Assembly (NCBI GenBank): GCA_963803295.1
Contig: CAWDMC010000011.1
Span: 62,001 to 126,000, forward strand
Length of the DNA: 64,000 nucleotides
Origin: CAWDMC01 sp963803295
GTDB taxonomy: Bacteria; Acidobacteriota; Terriglobia; UBA7540
Direction: 5' to 3'
Positions 63,053-64,000 of this stretch are shown here, one piece after another (position 1 is the stretch's first letter; each line of letters starts with the position of its first letter). A program made the position numbers and the translations under genes. Under the pieces are notes generated by a model. It saw only the letters and a program-made list of their open reading frames with translations, did no database searches and was not told where the DNA came from.

Positions 63053-64000
63053 CTAGTAACGGGTTTCTGCACGCGCGCGGCTTGAGACGAGGCCGTTATA
63101 CAGATTGCCCAGATGCTGGAGCATCATCAGGGCAGGCCGCCAGTTCCGCTGATTGATATGTTCCACATTGAGGCCGAGGCGAGGCGGCGAGGGCGGAAGG
63201 TTGTCAAACACGTCCATGAGGATGCGTTGCGCCAGATCGAGAGAGCGGCTCAGATACGAAGGAGAGTAGACCTCGGGGTCCGAGGGTTCCAGTGTCCCTT
63301 CGCTTGCGGCAGCAGAAGCCGCCGGTTCCTTACCTTCGTCGCGCAGCAGGAAGCGGTCCAGGTGCTCGGGGATATCTGCCCCCAGCCAGCGCAGGAACTG
63401 TAGATCGCGGGGATGGCTGCAAGGCGCAAAGCTCAAGATAAGGCGTGCCTCGACACCGTTAAGCTGCTGGATCAGCCAGACGATGTCGTTCGAATCAAAG
63501 AGAATCTGGGTGGTGAAAAACGCCAGTCCTGACTGGTGTTTGCGGCGAATGCGCTCGGCTTCCTGGCGCCGGCTCGGAATAGTGATTCCACCCAGGCAGG
63601 TATCGAGTCCGGCGGCACGCGCCTGCTCCGCCGCTTGTGTAACATTAGGGCCAGGATATTGAATCTCGCTGGATTCGCCCCCCACCAGCACTACGTTGTC
63701 GATGCCGTAGTCCTTCTCCGTTTGCCGGAACCACTGCACCTGGTCGGGCTCGTGGACCACACAACGATTGACCACCACTTCCATTCCCGTTTCCCGCTGG
63801 ATTCGGCTGCCAAGCAGGCGCGGCTCGACGCGAGGCACGAACTTCACGCTTCGTGTGCCGCGGCCTTCGGATTCATCATGGATCTCAGGCAGGTTGACGC
63901 CGTCGGCCAATTGCGCCACCTGCCGAACGCCCGCGATCGTGGCCTCGATGGCTTCCGGCTTATCTGCGGCGGGTGGAACCAGCTCGAAAAGGACCACCGG
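63053..64000 (-). CDS. Methylenetetrahydrofolate reductase-like protein, partial
   Basis: The frame is open to the window edge; at least 314 residues are visible, and the N-terminus lies outside. Sites include VVLFELVPPAADKPEA, ADGVNLPEIHDES, VVNRCVVHEPDQVQW, LVGGESSEIQYPGPNV and LAFFTTQILFDSNDIVWLI. The pattern of barrel strands, in particular FTTQILFD near the folate site, fits MetF-type reductases. The canonical FEFFPPK start and GLTGGDP block are altered, so a divergent subgroup or a partner protein is possible. The C-terminal region is rich in Ala and Arg. Confidence 0.75.
   Translation of the reverse strand, partial: PVVLFELVPPAADKPEAIEATIAGVRQVAQLADGVNLPEIHDESEGRGTRSVKFVPRVEPRLLGSRIQRETGMEVVVNRCVVHEPDQVQWFRQTEKDYGIDNVVLVGGESSEIQYPGPNVTQAAEQARAAGLDTCLGGITIPSRRQEAERIRRKHQSGLAFFTTQILFDSNDIVWLIQQLNGVEARLILSFAPCSHPRDLQFLRWLGADIPEHLDRFLLRDEGKEPAASAAASEGTLEPSDPEVYSPSYLSRSLDLAQRILMDVFDNLPPSPPRLGLNVEHINQRNWRPALMMLQHLGNLYNGLVSSRARAETRY

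Noticed and set aside
1..64000. Prophage, integrase, insertion sequence, CRISPR array or rRNA operon
   Set aside because: No transposase, integrase, phage structural gene, regularly spaced repeat or rRNA sequence was seen on either strand.

Overview
The window looks like a chromosomal segment of an Acidobacteriota bacterium (Solibacter/Bryobacter-like). The evidence is two paralogous secreted proteins of the acidobacterial VWFA-related family, a very large Oar-like TonB-dependent receptor with an N-terminal carboxypeptidase-regulatory-like domain, a Ser/Thr kinase with TPR-like repeats, many secreted glycoside hydrolases, and GC-rich DNA with good Shine-Dalgarno sites. Taxonomy is inferred from gene families only.

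Layout. 1-1439: 3'-truncated UbiD-family decarboxylase. 1750-6069: tandem VWFA-related secreted proteins. 6166-7734: a DinB-like protein and an unrecognised 297-aa protein. 7863-12118 (minus): a small secreted protein with a clear terminator, then a TonB-dependent receptor gene preceded by a well-conserved FMN riboswitch with its own extended -10 promoter. 12786-16515: an island of small stress-type genes (CsbD, a frameshifted low-affinity iron permease family gene, a 45-aa protein, DUF892, DUF6496, a lysine-rich secreted protein, DUF3309, a glycine-zipper general stress protein). 16970-22453: formate/nitrite-type transporter and two NarX-like PAS histidine kinases with similar C-terminal halves. 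22557-26207 (minus): two overlapping ABC exporter genes, more GC-rich, each with one frameshift. 26307-39231: glycoside hydrolases (GH36, a GHL6-like protein, GH29, GH106) interrupted by a Fur/PerR-katG unit with a palindromic operator inside the promoter. 39401-43416: CoA-disulfide-reductase-like flavoprotein, a peroxiredoxin-like gene that appears to encode a C-terminal selenocysteine (in-frame TGA followed by a SECIS-like hairpin), a 5'-truncated outer-membrane gene, a cNMP/DUF1003 protein, and selC (tRNA-Sec). 43490-48940 (minus): aldolase, 2-hydroxyacid dehydrogenase, sugar MFS, second dehydrogenase and SDR, consistent with sugar-acid catabolism downstream of the hydrolases. 49130-64000: Ser/Thr kinase, alpha/beta hydrolase, a conserved-looking hypothetical, STAS protein, AdhE, wax ester synthase/DGAT, PriA, a VapBC-type toxin-antitoxin pair and a partial MetF-like gene.

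The two most interesting signals are the FMN riboswitch in front of a TonB-dependent receptor, which suggests outer-membrane flavin uptake, and the selenocysteine tRNA about 2 kb from a candidate selenoprotein. A third feature is a set of eight single-base indels (seven insertions and one deletion) between 13.1 and 41.3 kb. All fall in otherwise well-conserved genes, which points to sequence error at least as much as to gene decay.
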